Shown piece after piece: positions 1 through 12,423 of a DNA stretch of 64,000 bases. The translations under genes were made by a program, and so were the position numbers. This DNA is from Colletotrichum lupini (Eukaryota > Ascomycota > Sordariomycetes > Glomerellales > Glomerellaceae), in the NCBI RefSeq assembly GCF_023278565.1, contig NC_064680.1, positions 4,650,001-4,714,000 on the forward strand, in the 5' to 3' direction. The notes beneath the pieces are model-generated. The model was not told the origin of the DNA and did not search any database. It worked only from the letters and a program-made list of their open reading frames with translations. Numbering within the stretch: the stretch's first letter is position 1; each line of letters starts with the position of its first letter.

Positions 1-2184
1 ATGCTATTGATACTGATCTGTTGAAGCCAACGCCAGGACGAAGTTTGGAATTGGCACAGGAATTATATCAGTCGTCGTCCGAGTCGTCTGTCGGATCAAT
101 GATACGTATAGAGGCCGAAAGACCGCTTCAGTGCCGTTCTTACCTCACTTGATTAGGTAACTACTTGATCCTTGACCGCCGACGGTACCCCGTAGCCGTG
201 AGACGCTCTAGTAAGGTACACAGGGCCGACCTCCGGCATATCCGTCCGTTGGCCGTGGCGGCCCCACCGACCGGCCCCTCCGACCTCTCCCCGTCCTAAA
301 CCAGTGCAACCTTTTGTGTTGCTGCTTTTCTAAATCACTTACATTTCCAAAGGCATTGGTTAACGCTCCGTTCCTCAACCTACTTAATACTGACGCCGTG
401 TTCGCCGAATTATGAAATTCCATACTTCAGCCATCCCGTGAAAGGTGGCACAAAGTCATCAGGTGTTGAGAAACTTCAAGTCCGCACACCCTGTCTATAC
501 TCAACAAAACCTTTCGTACATTGGCAGCAGTAAAGTCCTCATACTTCCTTGCCAACGGATTTGGCTGTAGTCCTTCCTGCTCTGCTGTTTAAGACCTAGG
601 TAGCCCAGTAAAGTCAAAGATTGCCACAACATACTGAATTGCAGACATAACATATTCAAAGGCTACAACACTGATTGGCCAGATGTCAAAGAACAGAAAA
701 TTTTTCAGCATGTCAGCAAGTGGCTGAGAAGAAAGGGTTTCCACCGAAGCACCGAGATCCAGACCGAAGCCAGGTAGATATCGCTTTCGTCGGCGATATC
801 AATACAACAAACCTGGTCTGCCATGGCCATATGAACAGGGTTCCAAGAAAACAATAGTTTGACTAATCCATTGCCTGTTATGATGATGAGAACTCTACAA
901 AGATAGTCTTAAAACTTGGAATCAAACAATGTTTCTTCATCTGGCCCTATCACTGTATCCATCTATCATGTATCCATCTATTATTTACGAGCTCCATCAC
1001 ATATTCACTCTATCCTCCAGTTGAAGTATCCTTGTAACGTGCGTGAGTCCCGCCTCCCCCGCCCCTCCCCTGTCAAAAAGATCGTAAAAACGTGGTGGAT
1101 AACCTATCAGTACACCAGGTCTAGCAGAACGCCCGTGCAGGGCTGCCTAGGAACCTGAGGAACCTGGGGAACCGTTGAGAGAATGGAACGAAGTATCTCG
1201 AGTGCCTCAATATCTTCGGTCTTAGAACGCCACGAGGACGGCTTTTGACTCTCAAGTAAGTTCATTTGAGACCTGGAGGCCTCGCCCTCTCCACGAGTCT
1301 CCAACCCCCCACGATCGGAGAAGCGGAAGGGCAGCGGTTCGTCCCACGATCCAGCTTGTCAAACTCACATTTGCATGACGTGCTTCAATCGGCAAGTTCC
1401 AAGTTCCTGTAGTATAGCACCAGCACCGGTATTAGTACTATGTACCTTGGACCCATCACACGGGGCCAGACGAGCTGTCAAACATCAAGTTTGCCCGATC
1501 TCGCAGACAATCACAGATCCGGTGCCCCAAACGCAAACATACCCCTTGCCACCCTGTTCTCTTTTGACTAAATCTTGGCATCAATATCCCCTCATCTAGT
1601 CGACCTCCTTACCCCAGGTTTTCTCCAAGTTTTCCCCCGACCTCCCCAAGTCTCGGGGCAAAGGATGTAAAGGACAAGGGTATTGGCAGACTCCGCCCCC
1701 TTCTTGGGGACCAGAGCCAAGGCGGTACCAGAAGCGGGAAGAGGGGAAATTGTCCTTCGGATAGAGGCAGATTTGAAAGCAATTCTGGGGTCTTGAGTGT
1801 CATCCGGCTTTTTGGAGAGACAACTTGTAAGTGATTACTCATGAAGACGCAGGCTCATCAAATTCGTGACTTAACTCCCATTGAGCACTGATCATAGCAC
1901 CATTCTTCGGTCAGCTTCATGTTTCTGACAACTCAATCAGAACTGTATTCGCATGTCACGTTTGCAAAGATATGGAATCACAGTGAATGATCTTGACGTA
2001 GATGTGCCTCTATTTTGTTACCCAGCTCTAAGGGGACCTCGAATAAGCCGTATCTATCCCCTTGAAAGCTCCCATTCTTTCTCTATAGCATATGCATCAT
2101 CCGCGTATGTACTGCATTATACAGACAAGAACACAATATACTGTGCTAAAAACATTGCATTGAAATCAACAGACTCATGACCCC
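1..2184. other. Gene-free left edge
   Basis: No reading frame here has convincing coding character or splice structure. A small direct repeat of a 12-base unit (GTATCCATCTAT) occurs at 955-966 and 970-981, and a C-rich run lies near 1052-1075. The part next to 2185 probably carries the 3' untranslated region of the MFS gene. A gene reaching in from the left of the window cannot be excluded, but none was recognised. Confidence 0.5.
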
Positions 2185-3969
2185 TCAAACCGTGTAGCGG
2201 AAGAAGGTGGCGTTGTCACCCTTGTGACGCTCGGCAGCCTTCTCCTCAGCAGTGTATTGGGAAGGATCCTTGTACTCGCGGTCTCGGCGGGCGTTCTCGC
2301 GACGGAGGTAGATCGTCATGAAGGTGGAGAGAAGCATCGACATGGTCAACGTCGACAAGAGTGTGCCGTGGCCGGGGTAGTAGTGAGGCTTGTCCTTGGC
2401 CTGGTACAGGAAGCCAGCGATAGCACCACCAAGGTTACCGAAGCCTATGTCCTGTTAGTAATCTTCACTTTGTTGACAAAGGTGAGTAGCAATTGAGACT
2501 GACCGACGTGCATGGCAATACCAACACCTCTCTTCACAGAGCCTCCGATGTTGTTGCCGTTCCAAGCGACACCCTGGGGAACGTTGGGGTAGATACCGGA
2601 GGCAGCGAAGAAGCAGCCAGCATACTTCACTCCGTTGCTCTGGGAGGAAAGCAGCATAATGAAGCCGGTCATTCTGTGACAACAGTGTTAGTTTGCAGTA
2701 TTTTGTTGGGACGTGAGACGATACACATACGCGATGAGGCAGAAGAAGATCATGTAAATGCCACGCTGCTTGTGGCGATCGGCCAACCAACCACCACTGA
2801 TACAGCACACGCAGGCCACGATATACGGGGGAACGGTCATCAGCTGGGCCGTCTCGTTGGTGTAGCCGAGGCCACTGACGATGGTGGGGAGGAAGAGAGA
2901 GTAGGAGTAGAGGGGGGTGTAAATTCCGATGGTGATGAGCTAGAGATATTTGTCAGTACGTCTGCGCGTGTGAAACAGAATTGTCCGGGTACTGCAACTG
3001 ACCATGTGAACCCAGATCTTCCAGTCCTTCATGGCATCCTTGAAGTAAACCATGCTGAACTCATCAGCAAGAGCGGAGCGGTCCTGCTCAAGACGGCGAG
3101 TAACCTCCTCCTTCTCGGCGACAGTGAGGAACTTGGCAGTGGCAGGATAGTCGTTCATGACGAAGAAGGCGGCGATGGCTGTTCAGACAGGAATTCATTA
3201 GTATCGAGCTACTGGTTTTACATGAAGCCATGGGAATCGCAACTTACCAACAGCGAGAGTGAGGATGCCCTCAAGGATGAAAATCCAGGCCCAGCCGGGT
3301 CTGCCTCCAATGCCCCTCATCTCAACAATGCCTCTGGCGAGAAGACCGCCGAAGGCACCAGCCGCTGTAGCGGCAGAGAAAAAGATGGCCATGCGAAGAC
3401 CGCACTCGTGACGTCGGTACCACATGGTAATGCTGGAAATAGAGAGGTTAGATGCCCGGGCAAACCAGTTCGCCTGAGGAGGGTAATACTCACTAGTAGG
3501 TAATACCGGGGAAAAGACCACCTTCAGCAAGACCAAGAGCCATGCGAGCAGCCAAGAGCCCGGCATAGTTGTGGACGAGACCCATGAGGGTACAGCAAAT
3601 ACCCCAGGCGACCATAATGCAGGGAATCCAGATAGAAGGGCGGAAGCGCTTCATGGCCAAATTGGAGGGAATCTCGGCAGCGACATACCAAGGGAAGAAG
3701 ACTGAGAGGGCGACGTTGTAGTCGAGGCCCTGCATTCCCAGGTCCTTCTCGAGGCCAGCGAGACGAGCATTGCCAATGTTAGTGCGGTCCAGGAAGGACA
3801 GCAGGTACAGCAGGGCAAGGAAAGGAATCAATGTCCAGTCGATCTTGCGCAGCAGTCTCTTGGTAGCAGCCTGGTCGAAGCCAGCCCTATCGGGGTCGCT
3901 GGCGTATTCAACCTCGATTGAGGGGTCGACAGCGACACCGTTCTTGATATCCTTCTCGGAGGTCGACAT
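2185..3969 (-). CDS. MFS transporter, anion:cation symporter (Dal5/Tna1-like) family
   Basis: A plasma-membrane carrier of the major facilitator superfamily. In fungi this family takes up organic anions such as allantoate, nicotinate, pantothenate and other vitamins or carboxylates; the substrate cannot be told here. I read six exons: 3494-3969, 3248-3432, 3003-3178, 2731-2939, 2504-2673 and 2185-2444, giving 491 residues. All five introns have GT donors (GTGAGT, GTAAGT, GTCAGT, GTATGT, GTCAGT) and AG acceptors, and all junctions keep frame. The family hallmark is the first membrane segment ending LDRTNIGNA (residues 60-68), followed by GLEKDLGM. A hydrophilic N-terminus of about 40 residues precedes it, and the C-terminal tail is charged and ends in FFRYTV. 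The length is usual for the family. The gene has a TATA-like box and a long promoter side facing the gene desert. Confidence 0.9.
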
Positions 3970-4058
3970 GTTGGCGGTTGGCGTTCAAGTCGGAGAAGGG
4001 GTAGCAGTCGGAAGAGCGAAAGTCAATGGGACGGATGAGACTCCGGTCGAAGAGTGAC

Positions 4059-4064
4059 TTTATA
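4059..4064 (-). promoter_or_regulatory. TATA-like box of the 2185-3969 carrier gene
   Basis: On the minus strand the sequence reads CTATAAAG about 90 bases upstream of the ATG at 3969. The spacing is reasonable for a fungal TATA element, but the transcription start is not known. Confidence 0.35.
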
Positions 4065-7000
4065 GAGTCAATTCCCTGGAAACTACCTTGCGGTATTGAG
4101 AGGAATGAGGCGAGATGGCTCGGATTGGTGGTATTGAGCGAGGTCCTGGGCAGCTGACGGCCGAAAAGTTGATGAATGTCTCGGATGAGAGTGAGATCTA
4201 TGGGTGAGACTCTCAGTAAGACCTTTGTCGGAAGCTGATTCCGGTAGCGATGCAACCTCGGAGGAAACGAGAATAGAGCAGAAGCCGTGTAACTCAAAGT
4301 AAGCAGCCAAATATGCAAATCGCACGTGGCGTTGGCGGGAGGGAGAAGCTATCTGAGGCTGAAGCTCAAGATGGTTCCACGGTGTTTGTGCTGTGAGACT
4401 CTAGGTTCGTCACGGCAACTTTGTTCATCACACCAAACGGAGTGGGATGGCGAGAAGGATCAGTTTCGGAGACGGGAGCTGAATTCAGGGCAAGAGCAAC
4501 CAGTCGCAGGTGCAGGTGCAGTGCTTCTCTCTTCGTGCGAGGGGCAGCAAGTGCAAGAGCAAGAGCAAGAGAAAGAGAAGCAGGAGCCAAGCATAAACAA
4601 AAAGCAAGAAAGCAAGAAGGAGCTGGCGAGAATCTCGGGAGCGACTCATCTCTTTAAATCAATCTCACCAACACGGGACCTTGCCCATCCCCTTCCCGTT
4701 CCATTGAGAAAAGTCAAGACTTTACCCCAATGTGCTTACCTTGGCTTAGCTGGGGAGGTACTGCAACTGGGTAATCGAATCCAAACCCCAGAGATTTAGG
4801 GTCTTGGCAACGAGCGGGTGTGATATCCATGGCGTTTCTGTGTTGTGGAAAAAGAGAGAGCGAGCAGCCCAAAGTACACGAGTACCTCAGATAGAGAAAG
4901 ATACCTAGATACCTACCTTACCCTTCGCGGCAGGGGTGGTCTCGGTCTGTCAAACCCTGGTGCTGGGGTACATCAAGGTACCTGGCCTGCGCCCTCGAAC
5001 GTCCAGTCCAACGGGAGGCCGCACGACTCGAGATGGAAGTACAGGTAGGTACCGTACCTCCGAACGTATCTTTCGAGGCTCGCGCACCCATCTCCTTGGA
5101 TGCAGAAGTAAAGAAAGCATCGCTGCCGTCGCAGTTGCAACTCTGCCGCCTCTAAGGATCCGGATCCTGCCAGCTTGTCCCGTTTTGGATCTGTCCGCCA
5201 CTACATTCCATCTGCACTTCCATCCGACATCTTTCTCGCGTTGGTGCAGACGATGCAAATGAGACAGATGCGAAATCAAGCCGAGGCACCCCTACCTCTA
5301 CTCTTACTTAGAAGCGAAGCAATCTACCTATCCAAATTTCAGATACTCACACACACTTTACGGATGAAGACACTCACTTTATCAACTTTCTCCTTTTACT
5401 CATCCTTGTTCGTCTGCCTTCTTTCATCCCACATCCCACCATCCTCCCACTCCCGGGGGAGGGACCAACCCGGGGCACTTGCCTCCTCCGCATCCAATCT
5501 CTCCCCCGCATGCCAATTTCAGTCTCCCCGCCTGTCCTCAACTTCGTGACTTTTCTTCCCCCTGCGGTTGCGTCTTTGCCAAGAAGGCTAAGCTGGGGAC
5601 CCCAACCTCAGCCACCAAACGTAGCTAAAGTAGCGACTCCGGGTGAGTGGATATCAGCCTTAGGTGTGTCTCTCCTCTTGCTCGTGAGTCTTTCTCTGCG
5701 GATGAGCCGTCTAGACCACATAACACCAACGCTGCCGTGTATGTACCAAAGTGCTTTGCAGACAGTAGTGGAACCAAAGCCAATGCACATTACTCCATAG
5801 TCCGTACCCGTGCCGCCGTTGACAAATTACTACTCTGTGTTGGTAGACGCCCATCAACGAACCCCCGCCTACATTCGCCCGCGAGTGCGTACTGTGTATG
5901 TAGCACGGCTTGTGCATACATGTCAGGGCCCATGGTCGACATCCGTACCGTTCTAGCCATGTCGCGGACGTATCAAGCAATGCTCAAATTGTGTCCATTG
6001 TCCTGGGTCATTCCGGCTCCTACCTAGTCGGGGTGCATCACTGCCAGCCGGGCCGTCGTCCCCGTGCGATGTCGTTATAGATAGTCTCCCATTGAGCTTG
6101 ACCTCCGAGTGGGAAATAGGAAGACGCTTCCGAACCGTCAGCGCAAGAGATTCCACAGGCCAAATTGCGGTCATAACGCAATAAAGATGCGGGCTTCCGA
6201 ATACAATTCTCGTCAGCCAACGCCAGAGTGACACAGTAAGCTGCTGACGTGTTCCTGGTAGTGCTCTCCTCTCCTTATGTTACTCTAGCTCTCTTGTTGC
6301 TCGCCATATCCATTCGCTGTTCGTTCCGCTTATATGTCAGAGTACGATCAGAGGATTTTGTATGCTGAATCCCGAAGCAGAAACTGCCAATACTCCCTTT
6401 GCCGTGGTACGGGCGTGGCATACGACAGCCAAGAAGACAATTGCCAAGCTGCCATGTGCCTTTCCGCAAAGACGGACAGAGTTCCCTCTCATCCTTCAAG
6501 CCACAAAGACTACGATTGAGTGACACAAGCCGTCAGGTGGGAGACAATGGACGATGTTCGTAGCTCGATGAAGGGTTACATAGTGACAAATTCTCGGATT
6601 TACTTGCAGCCACGTGTACGGGAGGGCTAAGAGAAACATTAGCGCCGGTCGAATGGAATATTCCCTTCATCGGTGGCTTCAGAAGGGAGAGATTGGGGAA
6701 GAAGTGATGGAGGGGAAGCAGAGGCTTGGAAGCAAGTTCAAGAGTGTGGTCTAGGGAGAAGGGAGGTGAGGAAAGCCACCGCCAAGGTTTAGTATTCTCG
6801 ATGGTCAAAAGTGGTGGTGAGTGAGTGAGTTGGAGGCGCACCCATGCCTTACCGCGTACAGAGTAGGGCAGAACAGAGGAGTGTTGGTACATACTCACTG
6901 ACCCAATGATAGCTCTGGCTTGTTTGCGGGAGGTTGAAGGATAAGGTACGGAGTAAGGTCAGGTAGTCCAAGTTGGAAGCTAGCAGCTGGATGAGATGGA

Positions 7001-7413
7001 TGAGATGGATGTGGGAGGTCAAGGTTCGGGCTGACAAGGACCCCCGGGCATTCTAGCTGATATGGGAAGCAAAGCCGGAGGTTGATTGAGCTTCCGACAG
7101 CTTGGCACACGCTAGCTGCTCCGCCACGCAATTGGGTCATGACCGGGCATCCAATCAACTGACACGCGTATCTTCCCCGCTGACTCCGACGAGCAGGCAC
7201 TTGTTTTGACGAGAATACGGGGTAAAGAACGGGGACTTTGGGGAAACCACGGTACTCCGTAAGAGACCGTAAGCCACTATCTACGTTACGGGGCCTGCCT
7301 TTTCTTTTCCACCCTCTTCCAGCCGAACACCTTAGCAAGAGATACAAGTGGCGGCAACGGAGCAGAGCGTTCGGCGAAGCAAGAGACGAGACAAGGGCAA
7401 TGAGATAAGGCGA

Positions 7414-7425
7414 GGGGGGGGGGGG
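7414..7425 (+). repeat. Poly-G run (12 G)
   Basis: An uninterrupted run of twelve G within the gene desert. It is a mononucleotide tract likely to vary in length between isolates or to suffer sequencing error. No associated gene is visible. Confidence 0.9.
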
Positions 7426-8321
7426 TTGCGGCTGGGACTAAAGCAGCCAGAAAAGGTCGGTTGGCTGATAGGAATCTAGATTGCCGCCTCAATGCACAGT
7501 AAGCTCACACAGACTAGCCAACAGCACTAGCATTCCGTCCCGTCAATACGATACCTCAGAAGAAGTCTAAAGTTGGAGAAGAGGCTGGAAGGACTCCCTC
7601 GGTCCTAGTGGCCAACCTAAGTTGGTTGCGATACCTTAACTTACCAAACCTGCTCACCCGGTGGTTCGCGCTAGGCTCCAAGCAAGCAGTGAGAGAGGAG
7701 AAGGCTCACATGACTCACCTTGCTGCAAGATAGGCAAGAGTTACCTCGAGAAAAGGACCTTCCGCGAGCGAGGGAACAATAGCCCAGAGTACAGAAAGAG
7801 TGAGGTGAGGTTGGTGGTAGGTGGGTGGGTGAGAAGTGGGCACGGCCTTTGGCCAATGTCAGTGCAGCTGGCACCCAAGGTACTACATACTTCGTAGTTG
7901 CTGAGGAGAGTGGAGGTTACCCCATGATTTGACAGCGTGTCCCGCCCCGCCAGATTAGGTTTAAGTTTAGGCACGTTGGGTCTCTGGGTTCCACTTATCT
8001 CTCAAGTTGTTGAATCTGGCCGCCTGCAAAAACGGGCAAAGCTCACATCTGGTGTACAGTACCTCAAGGAGCTCACGCCCAATGGACCGGGACTGGTGGA
8101 GCCAGCGTGACAGGCGGGGCCGGGTTCATCCAGTCACCTTCCCTGAGATTACCCTTTACCCCAAGATTGATACGGAGTAAGGTAGGGACCTTCCATCTCG
8201 ACTCTCAAGTCCCTTCCTCGACTAACAGATGAAGTGTACGTACTCTCCATGAAGGCGGTCGAGGCAGGAACGTTCCGACCAACGGGTGGCAGGCACCTGT
8301 ACTGGTACTTGAGCACCATGT

Positions 8322-8349
8322 CTACCTACCTACCTTACCTTAGGTAGGA
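8322..8349. repeat. CTACC/GGTAG inverted-repeat motif
   Basis: Three tandem CTAC units run into CTTACC and are followed at once by the inverse TAGGTAGG, so that CTACCT and AGGTAG arms face each other. Related copies lie at about 4903-4923, 33614-33638 and 39841-39875. The function is unknown. Confidence 0.6.
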
Positions 8350-11300
8350 CCACAACATCAGCCTTGGTCTCGCTGGCATCCTCTTCTTCCATGACAGTGA
8401 CACACTCGCTTTGCTTTTTTCTTTGAATGCTATTTTGTCTGAATCCTTCCAGCCTTCAACCTTCAGCTACAGTCGGCCCCCAACCTCTAATTTCCAACCG
8501 CATTGCCCTCCACATCCGATCCCGCATCCTTCTCATCCATTTCCATCAAATATACTACACACCACACCCTTCTTCACTTTCCGGCTCGCCTAATCACCCT
8601 TGAATAAACCTCAACGGTTCCAATATATCACGAAGCCAGATCTTTTCCAGATCCTAAAACCATTCCCGCCTTGCCTATCTACTCAGAGAGACCACTGCAC
8701 TTGATTGGCGGGTGACACCTTTTCATTCGTCCATTCATGCACCAAAATTTGGATGCTGTGTGTACCTAACTTCGTCTCATAGACCCCGTGGCAGAATATT
8801 GACAGGCTCAGGATCTTGCCGGCCGCCTGGTTGCTGACGAAGCTGAGATCGAGTTCCATGAATGCAACGCTGACGGATGACAAGGACTCTTCTCGTCTCC
8901 TCCTGCATCCGATGCAGCCAAGCAGAGTCGACGACGCCCACATGCATATCTGTACCCTGGTCACTTCCGGGGCTAGGGCGCGCGTCGTCTCGTCGACAGA
9001 CGTGGTATTACCAAAGAGGACGACGGAATTATCTCACTCAAGCGAGGAACCTCGCCGCCGCAACTACCATGGCCCAGACTCAACACATGGAATCCTTCTT
9101 GGCGCTTCTTGGCGCCAACAAACGTTCTCCCTGCCCTGGACTTCGCCATACCCCCCTTCCCTTTCGGCCCAGCCCTGGGTTTGAAATCCCGCACCGCCTG
9201 TGAACCATTTCTGATCTCTTCCTGAATTTCTGAATGAGGGACTTGAACCATTCTGCGCGGCCCGTGTCATGGCCGTCTCTGGGAAAGCTCCAAACCTTTG
9301 AAGGAAAAGGTTCTTGTACCAATGTTCTGGTCTTTATCCAGCATGCTACGCTTCGCCAGTTTGAGAGTCTTATGGCGATGCCTACTACTGGCTACTAGCA
9401 GTCGGCTAGGCCAGTGTAGAAAGTACCGCCCGCGCACGCAACGACGAGAGCATAAACCATTCAATTTTACGAAACAACCTGTCATTAGCCTGACCGGCAT
9501 GGGAATGTCGGCCAAGGGACCCTAAGTCTTGGCCCATACCCGCAGACCGACTGCTACTTTGTCCCAACAGCTCGTCAACCTCGGACTTTTGACTCATCTG
9601 CGGTCGTGCCAGGGGAATGCCCTCTCCTCAGAGACTTTAACATTTGCGCTCTAGTGTAGTTCATCGGTCGGACGGAAGGCTGTCTGGGCGCCAAGATAGT
9701 CCCCCAGAACCGCTTCTAGTACCGGCAGCAAACAGCCAAGATCGGTGTGGAGGTGAGGACTAAGGATTGATCGCCATCACTTGACGATTCTTGATTCATC
9801 GATGGATGCTGTGCGCCACCAGGATTGGTTTGGTGACTAGGCGTCGGCTTGTCGAGGACGCCGAGCGCCCCGTGGCTTGCATTCAGGCTGGTGAGATAAA
9901 CATTGGCAAGTTCGTGGGCCTTGGTTCAAGCGAGGGCGGCTATTTACAGTGATACCAGTCGAGGAAGGGCTTTCTGCCCCCCGCATATCATCAGCGAAAG
10001 AGCAAGATATCCTGCTTCAAGGTTGCTGCAGATCCTCTCGGCGCTCTCCGTGGCTTCCGGACCAGTATATCGGAACGGAAATGGATCCTTCTTCTCGATC
10101 TAGAGACACCTTTTTGAAGGCACTCTCAGACAACATCTTGGGTATGAGAAAGCCCGACATTGGCAATAATTATAGCATTCGGTTTTTGGCCCAGCACGTC
10201 CATGACCCTTTTCTACTACCCCTAGCCACCTTGGGACAGACTCCTGTAGCTGGTGGACCGATAGTCATGCAGAACTGCGGAGGACTGAAAGAAGCAGTAT
10301 TGAGCATCGGCCGTAAAGTAGACGAAGAGTTCTGTAGTGATGAATTACACGGCGGCCTTGTTGGTCTAGACTCTGATCTATGAGGGAAACGAGATTGAAC
10401 CCCCGGTCCAGAACTCCCATTTCATGACCCTTGCCATCTGGCTCGCTGAGACTATGACTTCTTTTCAACCTACCTGAAACCCGCTCAATCTTCCCAAAAC
10501 ATTGCAAACGCCCCCTGTTTTTTTCAAGGGGATTTCTATAAACTTTTTCTTACGTTGTCCCAATTGACCTCGGCTCAGCTTACCGTCCGAGCAGAGTGGA
10601 AGTTTTCATGACTTCTAATTAGACCGAGGCTTTCTCTAACAAATCCTGGTCTCCCGTTACGGAGGACTGTGAGTATTTGAGGACCTCTGGTCCTATTTCA
10701 TGAATATGATTCCCTAATATCGATCTGAAGCTGTTGGGACCGGATGAATACCCGCCACCACCAGCGGCTAAAGCCTCGGATGAGGATTTCCCAACCTGAA
10801 GGACTGAAGGACAGCCTCGGGCGAAACGATTGCGGCTGCAACACGTACGCAAGGTCGCATCTCATAAACGTGCATTTGGAGCAGCTGAAAAATGCTACGA
10901 CAAGGGTTGAGTATTGAGTTCGGGTACAATGTCCGCTGCCCTTTCCATTGCCAGCGTGCGATTGACGAGAGCCAATTATAGTTTGAGAACCTCGGGCTTC
11001 TGCTTTGCAAAGGAGCTCGGGGAAACTTCCTATAATGGCACTTGATGTGGCGACTCGCAGGACATTGTGGTTCTTTCACAGGACTGACAAAGTCTCTTCG
11101 AGTTTGCGTGGTTCGAGACGACTCTTATAGAAGCAGGCTAACAAGCCTGGCTTGGTCAGTCCATGTAAGTAGAGATTTGGTCGTTTCTATGTTTATCCTA
11201 GCAGTCAGAGAAGCCGATTGCCTCATCTGTTCCCTTGAAGTTTTGATCTTACAAGACCCCGGGCAAGCAATAGCAGTGAAAGAAAGCCTCTAGGGTACGC

Positions 11301-12073
11301 GAGCTACGCCGTGCCAGAGATATAGCGTCAGGAGTTTCAGATCTTAGAGTGAGATATATTTCCAAGCCATTCGGGAACTCACTCAGAATATACGGAATGG
11401 GCAAGTTGGCCTCGTGCTTCCATACAAGCCTCACATCATGAGATCACGAGACACCTATTGGTCGCGGATCCGAGCCGGATTCCATTTCGTGTGCTTGTGA
11501 GTACATAGCGGTTGTGAGAAAATGGCACTCACATGGAAGAGGTAGCGTCGACACGTGGTGCGATCGTTGTCGGTGACCGTCCTGGTTCCGCGGTGTAGGA
11601 GACCTAGCATCCCCATCTTGTTCTCCCATTATTATTCATCTATACTCTCTAGAAAGTCTTTCAGTTTTTCTAGAGTCTCGAAGTGTGGGTTGATAGGAGT
11701 CATATGCGTATAGCTAAGGCACTTGGGACTTTCACTCGGGAATCCGTTGGCACTCACGCATCACTCGCTTCTGAGACAGGTATCTAAGTGAAGGTGTATT
11801 CCCTCAGGAAGAAGAGTCTATGCACGAGTGAAAATTTCATGGAGTGAGGCAATATGAATGAGATCATTACACAAGCTACAAACTTCTGTCGGCTTCATCA
11901 TTGAGAGATGAGGTGTTGGTGTCCGTTCCCTTATGATGGAAAAGAGGCAGTCCAAAATATTACGTAAGGCAGGGCTGCGGGTACACGGGCATAGGATGAC
12001 CCCCACCAGTGATCCCTGCAGCCGCCTCCCCTGGTCGTTCAATTAAACGTAGAACGCGGCCCCGCCACTTCGG

Positions 12074-12079
12074 ACGCGT
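12074..12079 (+). promoter_or_regulatory. MCB-like element (ACGCGT) upstream of MSH6
   Basis: A perfect ACGCGT palindrome lies about 350 bases upstream of the MSH6 start codon. In budding yeast this is the MluI cell-cycle box bound by MBF, which drives S-phase genes, including mismatch-repair genes. That it works here is an inference. Confidence 0.4.
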
Positions 12080-12198
12080 TCAGAGCGCGACTTTCTCGAG
12101 TTTCTATCTAACTTCTGGCGCGTCATCCCAGCACTGGTCCCCAGCTTCCGTCCTGATTGGGATCAGTTTCAACACCCACAAAGCTCAATACTACCGGG

Positions 12199-12222
12199 CA
12201 ACGCGAGCCACCTTTCGCGTTG
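12199..12222 (+). promoter_or_regulatory. Inverted repeat of CAACGCGA / TCGCGTTG upstream of MSH6
   Basis: Two perfect 8-base arms, CAACGCGA at 12199-12206 and its exact complement TCGCGTTG at 12215-12222, are separated by 8 bases, about 200 bases before the MSH6 ATG. Each arm contains a CGCGAA/TTCGCG-type core close to MCB, SCB and E2F sites. Together with the ACGCGT at 12074 it suggests G1/S-controlled transcription. Confidence 0.45.
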
Positions 12223-12423
12223 AGCCGTACCGACATTCCTTGACTCTCTCTTCCAGCACATCGGCACATCTGCTGATAGCTCTTTCCAGCCACTAACCGT
12301 ACCTAATTGACCTAAACTTTGAAAGCCCACGAGCTTCACGACTCTCGTTCTATTTCGCCCATCCCCTTCTCTTCTGTCCGCTGGTCTGCCGCACACAGAA
12401 CCAACTAACAGACAGTCGGCATC

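Larger units (their letters stand above)
3970..12423. other. 8.4 kb gene desert
   Basis: This is the longest gene-free stretch of the window. It must contain the promoter of the carrier ending at 3969 and the promoter and leader of MSH6. Open frames are short (up to about 157 codons) and have no recognisable domains. Visible structure: purine-rich GAGCAA repeats near 4548-4580; short TACCTACC-type motifs near 4903-4923, 5040-5060 and 8322-8349; a 12-G run at 7414-7425; and two strongly pyrimidine-rich tracts on the plus strand (about 5360-5580 and 8400-8690) that look like fungal mRNA leaders but are not followed by a credible coding region. Confidence 0.6.

Noticed and set aside
2493..3503. 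336-codon plus-strand frame over the first carrier
   Set aside because: It runs through exons and introns of the minus-strand carrier gene, whose family motifs and splice sites are clear.
5364..5549. 61-codon frame with a signal-peptide-like start (MKTLTLSTFSF...)
   Set aside because: The hydrophobic look comes from a pyrimidine-rich tract; the rest is Ser/Pro low complexity and there is no support from cysteines or splice context.
9949..10383. 144-codon plus-strand frame in the gene desert
   Set aside because: No recognised domain, no leader, and a length expected by chance in 8 kb.
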